Positions 30,790 to 43,079 of a DNA stretch of 64,000 nucleotides are shown here, one piece after another. The first letter of the stretch is position 1. The number at the start of each line of letters is the position of its first letter. The notes under the pieces are model-generated. The model was not told the DNA's origin. It searched no databases and saw only the letters and a list, made by a program, of their open reading frames with translations. The stretch covers positions 8,005,501 to 8,069,500 of the forward strand of contig JASXTE010000011.1 of the NCBI GenBank assembly GCA_030280995.1, in the 5' to 3' direction. The position numbers and the translations under genes are program-made. The DNA comes from Hemileia vastatrix. Its lineage: Eukaryota > Basidiomycota > Pucciniomycetes > Pucciniales > Zaghouaniaceae.

Positions 30790-33650
30790 TATTCTGCTGA
30801 TATGGAAAATGATTGATAATTATTTTTTATTGATATTTTTTAACTTAAACCTATAGTTTATACGTCTTTATTTTATATTTTTGATTTACAATGCACTTTA
30901 AGACTAAGAAAGTAATATAGTAAAATAATTGATAATGAAATACTATTTTGCTTTTTTACACAATAATTCACAGAATTCTTTTGATAACTATACATGATAT
31001 AAATAAATAATATAATAGGAAAATTGTAGCAAAAAGTTAAAAACTAGAATAAAACATTTAAAGAAATTTTAAACTATTGAACTTATGTATTTTTTGAGTT
31101 TATTGTATTTATTTTTAAATGTAATAGTAAAATATGTTGGTTAGATTAAAAATAGCTTTGAATTAAATTAAATAATTAGGGTAAAGGTTGAGGAAAAGAT
31201 TTATCCACATATATAACCATTTAGGCTTATTTCTTGTTTTGTGATTGCTATATATAACTGGATAATTGACTGTAATAACTGCAAATTTAAAAAACTTCAA
31301 TAAGTTATCTACCTCAATATATTTATGATAATCTATTCAGTAACAGAATAAAATATCTGAGTCCTTTCTTTTACTAATTTTTTTTTCATTTCAATGACTA
31401 TATACATTTTCAAAAAAATTATTTATCATGTTTTTGGTGGAACTTAGATTGAACTCTCAATGCAATCTTGTTTCCAAGTGTGGTTCATAATAATTTAAGC
31501 CATGAAAAAATTTATACTTTTTTAGAAGTTTTATTAATTACTTTTAAATATAAAAATAATTATATTTTTATATCAAAATATTTTTATTAAACACTTTGAA
31601 GTTCTAAAAATAAGTACATATTAAGAATTATTTTTAGATAATATTATATTAAAAAAAGTTTTAAGTTGATTATATATTATTATGATATGATTTCTTTCCA
31701 TATTACGTATTAAGAAACTACCTAAAAATCAATTTTATACAACTATATTACATAAAAAAGATATCAGCTCTTCTGCTTAGATTTAAAGTACTTCAAAAAA
31801 ACATTATTTTTGCCTTAGGTACACATTATATAGAGTATTCAGAGCATCATATTAATTTTTTAGACTTACACATTTAAGTTGAATGGAAGCCTCACAGGAT
31901 AAAATTGGTCATTTTGTAAAAAAAAAAATAAGTAAATATCTTTTAAATCAATATATATTTTTATAAAAAGTCAAATTTTAATATTTATGTTTAGTTTAAA
32001 ATCTGTTATGAAGATTTGAAATATTGCTATTTAAATTAATTTTTATAACAATATAACCATTCCAGTATTGCTTTGTGATAAGGCCAATTTCAAGAAAATT
32101 TTTAAATTCTTCTGTTTAAATAAAATATCAAAGGGATTGTTTTTCATACACTTAGAAACTGAATAGAAACATCATATAAGATCTACCAATCAGCATAAAT
32201 ATCATAATTCCAATAAATCATTGATAAATCTTGAACCCATATATATAATTTTACAATTGCGTGTAAGTGTTCAGTTGTGAATTACTCCTATCAAAACTTT
32301 GATTCTAATGACTAAAAAAGCGTACCTGAAATGTTTCATTTAATTTATTTTTCAAAACCATAGAATTGAAATATTATTTCTTTTCATTTAAAACATGGAA
32401 TAATATTATTTTTAATAAAAAGATGATTGCCTTTACAGCTGCTTTTCTACATGGGTATAATCTAAATTACCTATTGTGTCTTTTTTACAAAATGAATATC
32501 ATATAATAGTTTTTTAATTTGAAACTGATAGAATTATGAAAAATTACCACTTTTACCTATTTAATTCAGTTCTTGAACAATAATACAATCAAAATATCTA
32601 CCTGAAGCACATTTTTTAACATGAGATCACTTTTCAAATTATATGGTGCTTATTCCCAGGTTGACACTGAAATTATCCCACAATACAGCATTGAAGCAAA
32701 ATCAAGTACTAAAATTAAATTTTAAATAAATTTATACTACTTTGTTTTAATTATCTTTAAATTTTTACATCTAGCTTGAATTTCAGTCTTTCATATGAAA
32801 AATTCACTAAGTAGTGATTAATTATTTCAACTCATGAGATTACTCTACCAAATAACCATATTTACATTGAATTTTGATGAAATACATCATGAAGAGTTCC
32901 AGAAAATCATATGTGTATTACATTGAATAAATTAATATTGTGAAAATTCTTAGTAGTTGAATATTTGATAGAAAAAAAAAGAGCAAAAAGATATTTCCTT
33001 TTAATTTTAATCATCTTCTTGCATACAAAAATGGAAAAAACTGGATTAAAATTCACTTGTATAAGAATTATACTTCTTTCTAGACATATAATTAAACAAT
33101 TTATCAATTATTAGTGCTAAGTGTAAAGAAGATATTAGAGAACTTCATTGAAACAGAAATTATGAAAACATATTTCTATCTTTTATTTTTCTTAATTATG
33201 AGTCTTTTCACAGTATTCTAGAATAGAAACTTGAGAATTTTTATGGTTCAATATTTTTATTAAATAATTCCATTGAGTTTAAAATAATTATATTGCATAA
33301 TAAGAAATAATAAAAATACAAAAAAAAATATCAGGTAATATGGTTTAAATTAAAAAATAAAAGCTTCAAATTCTTGGTTAAAAGGAGTTATCATTAAAGA
33401 GAACCACTGATATTATTTTATATTTTTTCAAAAAAAATAGAATAAAATAATTAGAGAGGTTAAAAGTGATGTTTTTGAAATAAATAGTATAATTTTCAGT
33501 CTTTTAAGTGATCAGGTGAAATTCAAAATGAAAATGAAAATGAGTTTTGTGAAAAAAATTCTGTGAATGGATCAGATTATTAATCTTCCCTTGTTATTAT
33601 TTCTATAAATTATTTATTAAACTTTCACTATTACTCAAGCACAGACTCAT
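30790..33650. other. AT-rich interior of the 4.6-kb transposon, no gene seen
   Basis: Very AT-rich with no open frame above about 65 codons and no recognisable transposase motif. A sequence resembling an inward MITE-type end (GTCCACCCCCTCAATATACAG) lies just before it at about 30758-30780. Confidence 0.5.
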
Positions 33651-33782
33651 CCATGTTTGGTTAAGAGCCCAAGATGAGTTCAAAGTAAAGTTCAGTCTGA
33701 GTTCAGTCTGAGTTCAGTCTGAATTCCATCTGAATTCAAGTTGAGGACTTGCTAGCAAGTCCCCCCCAAATATTGCATGGTG

Positions 33783-36363
33783 CTTTGTGCTGGCCCTAAA
33801 TACTGGGACATCTTTTTCAAACTATTCAGGATCAGAGTCTTCATCTGAGGGCGGTCTCCTATATAATCCATCTGGTATCATAAAAGTTTTACCTGGCTTG
33901 TGCACCAGGTCAAAAGAAAAATGTTGAATAATTGCCACCCACCTTGTCATTGGAGCATTTGGAAGACTAGGTGTGTTGATCATTTGAACCAGAGATTTAG
34001 AATTCACCTGCAGCTCAAAATGCTGCCCCCACAAAACAGTTTATAGCTTCTTCAAGATTTTTGCTACACCGCACAATTCCAAATTTGGCTGAGAGTACCT
34101 GGATTCCACCTCATTGAAAACCATACCTTACTGGCCTTACCTTCCCAGCTTTATCTTCCTGAAACAAAACAGAACCAGCAGAAATATAACTTGAGTCCAC
34201 CTCTAGATAAATTTTCCCAGCTTCTCTACCATAATCCAACTTGTGAAGAATAATATCTTCACCCACCACCTTCTTCAACTTTTGAAAAGCCTCTTCACAC
34301 TCCTCAGTCCATTCCCACTCTGCATCTTTCCTGGTAGACCTCCTTAATGGTGATGCCAACAAAGAAAAATATTTAATAAAAACCCTGACATACACACAAA
34401 CTCCCAAAAATCCTCTTACTTCAGTAGTATTCTTAGGCCTTGGCCATGACTGAATTTTATTAACCTTCTTCTTTGCCATAATTCTTCCCTCTTTACATAC
34501 CACATGACCAAGAATTTCCAGAGCCGGAACACAACAACTAAACTTTGACCCAGAAATGGTCAAACCAGCCTCTTAAATTCTAAACAATACTCTCTCTAGA
34601 GTAGTTTCATATTCCCAAAAAAATCTCCTTATACCTGGGTTCTCTTTCAGCACTTCATTTCCATAATCAGTGGAGGGTTTTTTAATTCCACCGTCATCAA
34701 TAAAAATACCAGCATGAGTAGGAACCTCATCCTGTAAAATTTAAACCATTTGTGCTTGATATACTGCTACTGAATTAGTTGCTCCTTAGGGCAACCTAGT
34801 GAGCTGAAATCTTCCCATTTGAATCTCAAATGTTGTGAGTTGTCATGAATCAGTGTGAATTTCCCTTTCATCATAACCACCCATAATATCACCCAAACCA
34901 TAATACACCCTTCCAGCAAAGGCTTCTACAAAGTCTTCTGCACTTGGCGGCATCTCCGCATCCTTGATAGTAACTCTATTCAGGGCTCTAAGTTCTTGTA
35001 CCACCCTGAGCTTTCCATTCTACATTTTAACACAGAAAACCGGACTTGAGTAACTAGAAGTTGATTGTTCATACAATCCAGTTCTTACTCTTTCCCTAAA
35101 AATCTCCACAAAATTATCCCAGATAGCAACAGGAATTTTAATAGGTTGTATTTTCCAAGGTTTATGACAAACCACAGGAATCAAATAAGGTTTTCCATAA
35201 GAGTGTTTCAACACACCCCTTTCCTCTTCAACAAATGCTAATGCCTTCTCCCTCAGCAAAATAACATGCAACTTCAACTTCTTTTTCTCCTCAGACAACC
35301 AACCATCAGGACCAAAATTAACAACCTTCAACCTTTCCATCTTCACTCCAGAAGTTTCCTCAAAATCAGGAGGATTCTTCACCAGAGGAGTACAATACGG
35401 ATCTCTTGACAACGGAGGTGTCTTCAACGGAGGATTCAAACCTACAGGCGTAATCTTCTGCGCCACGTTCTTGTACTTTGTGGCTCCACCATCAACTTGA
35501 GGGATCTTCAGGACATCTTCTTTACCAGACCTGGAACAAAAAACAAGGGTTTCCCCATTGCTAACATGTGTGGCCCAGGTAATGTTTTTGAAAGGTGTAG
35601 AAGAAACCCTAGTGGTGCACAATTGGGAGGACTTACTTTTACTCCCCAATCTCAACACTCCAAAGTTTTTCTGCAATCCCACATCTTCATCTTCACTTCC
35701 ATCTACCAAATCTTCAAATCTTGATTCATCTTCTGAATCGCATATTCTAATGCTGTTCAGTTTATCCTCATGCGAGAGGCCCAAAACTAGATCTTGCTGA
35801 TCTTCATTCTTCAAATATTTGTGCAGTTTAACCTCTTGCTGCAGGCCCAAAAATTGATCTTCATGATCTTCACAAAAATAATTTGAATCTTCTTTCTTCA
35901 TTATCTTCAGATTTTTTTCTTGATTTTCTTGAATTATCTTGAAATTTTTATTTTCTTTTCTTGGGTTTTCTTCTTGCCTACAAAAATAATCAAGGGTTTC
36001 CCCAATGCTCACAGACGTGGCCAAGGTAATGTTCTTGAAAGGTGTAGAAGAAACCCTAGCGTTGCAAAATCGGGAGGACTTACTTTTACTCCCCAATCTC
36101 ACCACTCCAAAGCTTTTCCGCATATCTTTCAATAAAGATATATAATCCATCTTCCTTTTTAAACTTGAATTAAAATTGATTGAAAATCTTGAGAATGAAC
36201 AGATACTTGATAAAAAACTTGAAGAAGACTTGCAGAGAAGAGAAACATTAAAAAGAGAAAGTTGAAAATCTACTTGGTATATCTCCAAGGGAGCTGACCT
36301 ACTACAACCTGGGATTTTCTCATCTTAGGGAGAGGTTGTAGCACTTGGGTGATCAGCCCTCAT
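33783..36363 (-). pseudogene. pol: Pol of element III, RT/RNase H half
   Basis: It starts with the ATG at 36363-36361 overlapping the gag TAA. One TAA follows about a dozen codons in. The frame is then open from 36288 to 35020 through the duplicated N-terminal module. The RT follows with several nonsense codons (one at about 35020 replaces the KQNGKL segment), yet FIDDGG is kept near 34690. RNase H (VDSS, KLELC-like, PDGLYRRP) follows to 33822. The upstream frame confirms that pol restarts at TAATG and that the duplicated module is in frame with RT. Confidence 0.88.
36302..36341 (-). promoter_or_regulatory. Hairpin after the gag stop, element III
   Basis: CTACAACC (36302-36309) pairs with GGTTGTAG (36334-36341), 8 bp perfect. 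The loop differs from element I but the stem is conserved. Confidence 0.4.
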
Positions 36364-38777
36364 TACTCTAACAAAGACAGACTCTCACTAGAGCCTGAGC
36401 CACACTCCAAAAATCCTGAGGCGGCACCCACTTCTTTATTTCTCCTGCAACAATCTATGCATTGACACATGGACAACAAACCAGGCCTGGTTTCCCAACC
36501 ATCATCTCCAGGAGATGACAGCCTCATATGAAGCATTCTTTTGTCTTCATTAGTCAACTCCAAACTGATTCCCATGTCAAATTGGTAACCAATTCTTGCT
36601 TGAAAATCCATCAAGAATGACCCACACAAAACAGCTTTAACATTACCTTTAGCAATGTAAAAATGAGCCTTTCCGGAGGCTCCACCAACATCCAACTTCA
36701 AAAATTCGGAGGTTTCCATCAACCCAGTGACATGACCACCTATACCTCTCAAATTCCCACCAATACCAGTTTTGATGGGGAGGCCCCAATGAGTAGCCTC
36801 AAACAAGGAAATCAGGTTGATCTGAGAACCTGAATCCACCAATTCCCTAGCCTCCCTGCCATTCAGAGTGATGTTGACATATCCCAGAGGAGCAGAAAAA
36901 TGAGTTTCCCACCCCTCCCCAAACTTTTCAGCATAATCACATATTTATTCTACCTCCCCAGAAGACACTCTTCTTCTGGTCAACAACTTCTCTTGTCTAT
37001 AAGCCAACCCAGGACTGATAGCATACAATTCCCCATAAGTAAGGGAAACCTGACCCTGGTTCATACTTTCCAGAACAGAGTCCATTACATTAGATTGGCC
37101 AGAAACTACTGTCCTCTCAAAGTGAGCCCTTGGCTTCACTACCTTGGTCCTAGAATTTTCCTGAGGACCAGAACCACCAACAGATTTTCCATCAAAAGGA
37201 ATCAAACCAGATCCCTCACCAGAACCTCCAACTCCAGCAGGCCTTGGCAATGAAGCCAAAGAAACATCCTCCTCAGTGTCAGAATCCACATCCATGGGCA
37301 TTGGCTCTCCATTCATGTCCAATGAACCAAAGCTAGGGGGGCCGATATTAGCAATCCCCTTCTGCATCTTGTAAAGCTCTTCCTTGCTGTACTTCCTACT
37401 AGCTTCACCTAGCTTCGGATCCGCCTTAGAAGCCTTTAGCTTTGGTTGGGCCTGATAGCTACTCTTAGGCCTTCCCACATTTCCTCCCTCTACATCATAG
37501 ACACCTGCCACGCATTCACCACGTGACTGTCCACCACAAGAATATAATTCCAACCCACCAAAGGAAGTAGAAAAAGAGACTTTATTTACCTCCTTCCCTT
37601 TTCCCTTGACATCATCATCCTCCTTAATAGAAGACTTCCCTTGATCAGGAATCTCCTCAAACCTTGGTCTCCTGTGATTGAGACCAGCCCTTCTCCTGAC
37701 CAAATCAACAGGAGCCTGCCCCTCACTGGGCTTCAAAAATTGACCATCAAGGAACTTAAACACCCTGCTGACAAACTCCACCTTTCCCTATGACACATCT
37801 CTGTTCAGAGCCCAAAAATTATTGGACTTATGTCCCCTCCTACTGCAATAAGAGCAAATCCAAGGATCACTCCTACCAGCCCGCTTGTCAAAATCTCTGG
37901 GCTGAGATGAAGCCTTATTGGACTTCTTATCCTCCTGCACAAAAATGTGTAGCTGTTTTTTCAGGTCATCCAACTGTTCCACCACTGGGTCCCTCTCCTG
38001 TTTTGGAAGCTTCACCATATTCTTTTCCTCCTTCTTTACTCTGCTCTCCTCTTCAGCCAAAGCCTCACTGACTTTGCTGACATACTTGGAACACCCCTCT
38101 TGATAGGTTTCCACCACCAATAACTTCAAATGGGTCTCCACTGCCTCCTTCACCTTGTCCAATTCAGGAAAATTCTGGTCCCCATTAGAAATATTCTTCA
38201 TCAAGTCTTTCCTTGATGGCTCCTTCAACACATCCATCCTGACATCCCTAGCCAGGGCAGACCAAATAACATCTTTGGCAGCATTTTTGTGTGCCAACTC
38301 CTCTACTTCCACCAAGTATTCCACCACAGGATCAAACTGTAGGAGAAACTTTCTGTAACTATTTAAGTTACCAACACTTCCAAAAGACTGCCCTTCACCG
38401 AAAACCTTAATCAGAACCACCATAGTCAACCTGACACCCCATCTATCTACCATTTCCCTACACATTAGCTTCCAATCCCTTTTCTTGTAGCCAGACATGG
38501 CCAAAACCTCCTTCTCTACCCCTCTATCTCCAATGTAGATGATAATTTGCTTCACCATGTCTAGGTAGGAAGCACCGTCTACACCAGCAGCAGTTTCATA
38601 ATTCTCTAGAAACCACTTTACATCTTCACCATTAAACTTGGTACCATCCCAAGTTTTAATCCTCACACATTCCCTAACTATCACCGCAGGAAGACCTTCC
38701 CCCCCCCCACTGACAGTCACCACAAGAATAGAAGAACCAGAAACTATTCTTCCAGTCCAAATCACAGAAAGAGCCAA
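36363..38777 (-). pseudogene. gag: Gag-protease of element III
   Basis: One continuous frame is broken only by nonsense codons near 37788 and 36945. The normal start ATG (as at 8318) is ATA here, although an upstream in-frame ATG at 38777 exists. The capsid-like region matches element I. The zinc knuckle reads CSYC...GHKSNNF, so its last Cys is lost. The protease motif VDSGSQ is intact (about 36835). It ends TAA at 36365-36363 overlapping the pol ATG, as in element I. Confidence 0.87.
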
Positions 38778-38817
38778 TCACAGGTAACAGAGATTCCAAA
38801 GAGCTAGCAGATCCATA

Positions 38818-38834
38818 CCCCACGTTGGGCACCA
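38818..38834 (-). other. Primer-binding site, element III
   Basis: TGGTGCCCAACGTGGGG on the minus strand, one base different from the element I site (TGGCGCC), 4 nt from the LTR. Confidence 0.7.
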
Positions 38835-38838
38835 GAAA

Positions 38839-39738
38839 TGTAGACAATCCTATAGTGCTAGCTATAGGCCTTGACCAAGGGAGTTGGAGTAAAACCAGAG
38901 AGAAAAACCCCTGTCCATTTAGAAAAATAAGTGAGATTTACCTGCTACAGTTAATTGGTTCCTGTTTACAAAAATCCCCTTTTCCAATACACTTGACTGC
39001 CTGATAAGTCAAGAAAGTAGTCTCCAGATAGACTACCAAACCAAAGAACTGAAATGTAGACCAATGTCCACACCAGAGAAAGCAATGATACTTGATGTAG
39101 GTTGTAAATCCACACCAGAGACAGCAATAATACTTGATATAGCTTGCAAGACTATACCAGAGAAAACAGTTGCTAAGTAAAGTTAAATGAAGAACTCACT
39201 TTTGAAATAAACACAGCCAATTGTGGCCAGAAAACAGTGAAAACTGAGTGAGGAACAAGGATATCACCTCTGGATGGTTGTATGATAATTAAAGTTGCCC
39301 CAAACTGTCTTATTCACTATATACACACAGACTACTAACTAAGAGCCCATGCACACCCACAAATTTGGTGTTCCTGACTGCCAAATTGCATAAAACCTCC
39401 CTAGAAATGCTTTCCAGGCCTCTAGCACTGAGGAAGGCGGTCCGTCCAACATCGGGAAGCCTGCCTGAAGTATCCTGACCACCCTGAAGCCAGAAAACCA
39501 CCAAAAACACCCAAAATACATAGAAAAATTATCTACAACTACTAAAACCCTTAAAACACATAATTACGCTATAAAAACATTTAGACATCAAATGTAGAGA
39601 AAATTCGGCTCATTCCAACAGTACTAAGCACTTAACCCTAAGACTTAAGGTTAGCCTGTAAAACATGAAAAATAAAATTCAACCACAATCTTTTAAAATA
39701 AAAAATGAGAAATTATCCCCAAAATACTTAGACTATGA
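38839..39738 (-). repeat. 5' LTR of element III, outer end lost
   Basis: Homologous to 22182-23100. Similarity stops near 39738 (GACTATGA), leaving about 200 bp of the LTR missing. The sequence beyond is unrelated AT-rich DNA, so no target duplication can be tested. Confidence 0.8.
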
Positions 39739-40616
39739 TAAAATTTAAGAGTAATTGATACATTAAATTAGTAAGAATTATAATGAAAATATGACATTTT
39801 TTGAGAGTGTAAATAAAAATTTACATGGAATTTCATTGGAATACACTCAATTTTAATACCATTGCTTTCCTCTCAAAAATTTTTCTCTGACATATTTACA
39901 CAAAATAATAATTTTCAACTTGATATATATGATTCATATATATATTAGACAGTCTGAGGATATATGAAATTAATATATTTATGTTTTAAATATAAAATTT
40001 TTGCCATCTAGTACCATAAACTTCCACTAATTAAAAGAACCAATTTTAAATTACTTCTTTTTTATCTGATATGTTTATAATAATAAGCTAGAAAATATAT
40101 TTTTTTTAAAATAATTTATGATGAGTTAAAAATTTTGTGGGAGAATATAATTTTAGCACCTTAAAAGTAATTGCATGGAGAAAAACTGAACAATTGGTGA
40201 AAAAGAAAAAAAATTCATTTAAGAAAGGTTGATTTATATTTTAATTGTAATCAGAAAAAAATATTTAAATTCAATAAATTTGCTTTAAAGTAAGAAGTGG
40301 AAACAGATTTAATACTTAGCACTAAGATAAAAAGCTACTTGTTTGGAAACAGAAAAGGGCTTTAATCTGTTTTAAGACATGAACAGTCTTTACTGGAGCA
40401 CCTTTACTAAAAATTATACTTCATATAAAACCTTCACCCACCTCCTGTTATGCTGAAATATTAAATTGGTCTTTGATGCAGCTTTTCTTCCAGAAATAAA
40501 AGCTGAAGTGAAAATAAATTTGGCTTCAATATGTAAATAAAGACTTGCATTTAAATGTATATTAGTAGCTGTTTATAATTAAAAATTAATGGTGGCTATA
40601 AGATTTCTTATAAAAT
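39739..40616. other. AT-rich spacer, no gene seen
   Basis: Unique-looking AT-rich sequence between the truncated LTR and a DNA transposon. No supported open frame. Confidence 0.5.
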
Positions 40617-41164
40617 AGGGGCTGTCAGTTCTGGAAAATACACACTTATTTTAGTGCAGATTTCCAAAATACACTAGCCCCAAAACTGGTGGATTTCAAA
40701 ATGAAATAAGTCACTTATTTTACTCAAATCCACACTTTCTCAACCTAAAGGGCTGATTTGACCACAACCTCCCATTTCACTAATTTGTCAGCATCATCCC
40801 ATTCATACACAGCACTCTGCAGAATAAAACTTTATAACTTAAAACATTGTACATCATTTACATCTTTATGCCATATAAGAGTCATGCCTTCCTCACTCTC
40901 AGTTCACCACCTCAACATGAAATTGCATATTTCCAACTATTGCATAATTTTTCAGTCATGGTTTTTTTCATTCATCCCTTATATCCTTTTCTTCTTCCCC
41001 TCAATCATCCCTCGAATATTTTGGTTTCATTTATTTTCTCATCTCATCTCTCCAGGTAAGTCATGTTATTCATTTTTTTGATTTTTTGCTTGCTAATTAT
41101 AAATTTTTTTGTTTTTTTTTCTGTTTTCTGTTTTCTGTTTTTTTTTTTTTTTTTTTTTGTAAGT

Positions 41165-41810
41165 GGTCCTTTTTCTGGTTTTCAAGGTTAAATTAAATCT
41201 TTTATTTGTTCCTTCTCTCCCTTTTTTCTCTTTTTTTACTCTCCATCATCCCCTCTTCATCCCTCCTTTGCTTGGTCATTATCCCACCTTCCCCCCCTCC
41301 TTGGTATCCTCATTCCCACCTTTCCCCCCTTTCCCTTTGCTTTGGCTGCCTCTAACCCCCCCCCCCTCAAATCCCCCCTACAGCTGTTTCAACCCCGCCC
41401 TCTGGTCCCCCTCAAACCCCCCCTACAACCTGCTTCAATATCCCCCCCTCCAAATTGTTTGTTAACAAACTATTGTTATTGCTGGTTTGTTAGTTAAAAA
41501 ACAATTGATGAAAATTGTTTGTTAACAAAGGAGTTGCTGGGGGGTAAGGGGGATTGGAGGGAGATATGAGGGGTAGCAGGTCTAGGAAGGGACTTAGGGG
41601 GGAGAGGTTTGAAGCAGGTGTAGAGGGGGATCAAGGGGATTTGGGGGGAAGTAGGGGGATTTCGGATAGGGTTTGGGGGTTTTGGGGGGGTTTTGGAGGC
41701 AGTTAGGAGTGGGCTTTGGAGAAGTTTTACAAGGGCAGAAAGGGGATCAAGGAGGGAGTAATGAGAACATTTACAGGAAATTTTTACAGGGACCAACGAG
41801 GGAGCAATTA
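41165..41810. repeat. C-rich to G-rich foldback block
   Basis: About 295 bp of strongly C-rich sequence switches, across a centre at about 41460-41525, to about 280 bp of G-rich sequence. The arms share CTACA(A/C)CCTGCTTCAA and poly-C/G blocks in inverted order. The centre has two GTTTGTTAACAAA(C/G) palindromes at 41457 and 41517. Open frames across it are low-complexity artefacts. Confidence 0.6.
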
Positions 41811-42063
41811 AAAAATTGACAGAAAGGTTTTATTAACATTAATTATTTTTTTCTTTTTTTTATTTTTTTATTTTTTTGTGCAGAATTAACAAAAAAACTT
41901 TTCAAATTGAACTAAAGTATGAATTATTCTTATTAATTATATACAGAAAATCTTTAAGGTCATTTAATTTAAATTTTGTGAGTTTTTACTTATTTTCAAA
42001 AAAAAAATTGATGTTTTTTTGTCCATTAAAATTTTTTTTCAGAAAAAAAAATGTCTATTTTTT

Positions 42064-42309
42064 CTGATTAAAGCCTTACACCTCTATCTTCATCTTTATC
42101 TTTATTTCCTGCATCATATGTGTATAATTAATTTTGGATTAGGAAATGGAATCATCAAATCAGTTTGGAACTCTTCTTATGATAATCACTTAAAAACAAA
42201 AGCTCCTCCAGGTTGGGAATCTTGTCACCACTTTACTCATTTTGGCTGCTCCTTCCAAATAAGTCAAAAGCAAATCCAAAGGATAAAAAAGGTAAAAAAA
42301 AGAAGGTAA
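42064..42309 (+). pseudogene. TET/JBP-like 2OG-Fe(II) dioxygenase fragment (transposon A)
   Basis: A C-terminal fragment reads IINFGLGNGIIKSVW, then NHLKTKAPPGW and HFGCSFQI. These align with the remnant at 57030-57490 and with the end of the rust-expanded Tet-like oxygenase family as I recall it: a DFG...G(V/I)(V/T)E.(L/M/I)W strand, a His-x-T-T segment holding the distal iron ligand, and an (R/Q)FG.S.QIN end. The HxD motif is missing upstream, where the sequence is AT-rich debris. Such enzymes oxidise 5-methylpyrimidines in DNA, but this fragment cannot be active. Confidence 0.55.
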
Positions 42310-42639
42310 AAGTAATAAATTAAATAAAACTTTAGTTTGATCAAAAAAGTATGGGTATTTGTAAAGTCAAAAAATATTTTTTATTCTTTCATAAATTTTT
42401 GATAAATAAATCTGATACTTCAATTTACTAAACTAAAATAATGATCCAATGACTTTGTATTGTATAAACAGTAATCATGGTAAAATTAAATTGTTTCACA
42501 GGGTTCATCTAGCCTATACCTGTGGAAAGTCCCAAACTTAGTTTCTAGACCTGATCATCATTTTGGCTTGAGGAATTGTCATCACTTTAAAACTAGTAAA
42601 TTTAATTTATCTTATTTATTTATTTATTAATTTATGGAA

Positions 42640-42830
42640 TTATATTAAATTTTGGTGATATTCACCTCTTACTTCAATAAAATGCAGGGGAGGGAATTGC
42701 CAAATTTTTATATCTGACATGGAAAATTGATGACTTAGAAAAATTTTGTAATACCCACCCCTTGCTTCAATAAAATTCAGGAGAGGTTATTGCCAAATTT
42801 TTCAAACAGATATAGAATTTTGTTGACTTA
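42640..42830. repeat. Tandem repeat between convergent genes (transposon A)
   Basis: Two units of about 110 bp, each containing ACC(T/C)CTT(A/G)CTTCAATAAAAT and TTGCCAAATTTTT. The same unit, inverted and in about four copies, separates the two genes of the second cassette (56300-56640). Confidence 0.7.
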
Positions 42831-43079
42831 GCTTTATTTAGAAATTCAAGTTGGTGGTGATGTGATAAAATTATGATGGAAATGAGGATTTTTGCACAGG
42901 TGTCAGTATTATTTTACCATCTGGAATCCCAAAAGTGTGAAGTTTTAGATTCCAGTAAGGACAAAATGTGTTATCAGAATCTCATGATATAACTATGTTT
43001 GATAAGATTAAAATAAATTATTTAATTCATTCCCCAAACATTAATCAATTAAAAAATTCAAATAATTTTTTAATTTCCT

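Larger units (their letters stand above)
29158..33782. mobile_element. 4.6-kb DNA transposon related to the 261-bp MITE
   Basis: Termini CACCACGCAATATAAGGGGCGG and, inverted, CACCATGCAATATTTGGGG match the MITE ends, including the AATTGCTAGCAAGT-type palindrome. The subterminal sequences (about 100 bp on the left, repeated GAACTCAGACT units on the right) also match the MITE. Flanks are CAT (29155-29157) and CTT (33783-33785), a mutated 3-bp duplication. The uninterrupted site survives in element I as CAGCACCCTTTGTGCTGG. No transposase frame was recognised, so this is a non-autonomous or decayed copy. Confidence 0.8.
22182..39738 (-). mobile_element. Ty3/Gypsy element III, near full length with nested DNA element
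   Basis: Running right to left: truncated 5' LTR (39738-38839), primer site, gag-protease, pol (split by a 4.6 kb DNA transposon), dyad-rich region, two antisense genes, polypurine tract and 3' LTR (23284-22182). Without the insert it is about 12.9 kb. Gag has two nonsense codons, pol several, and the antisense genes a few, so it is older than elements I and II. It preserves codons lost in them and is therefore the best reference for the ancestral reading frames. Confidence 0.9.
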
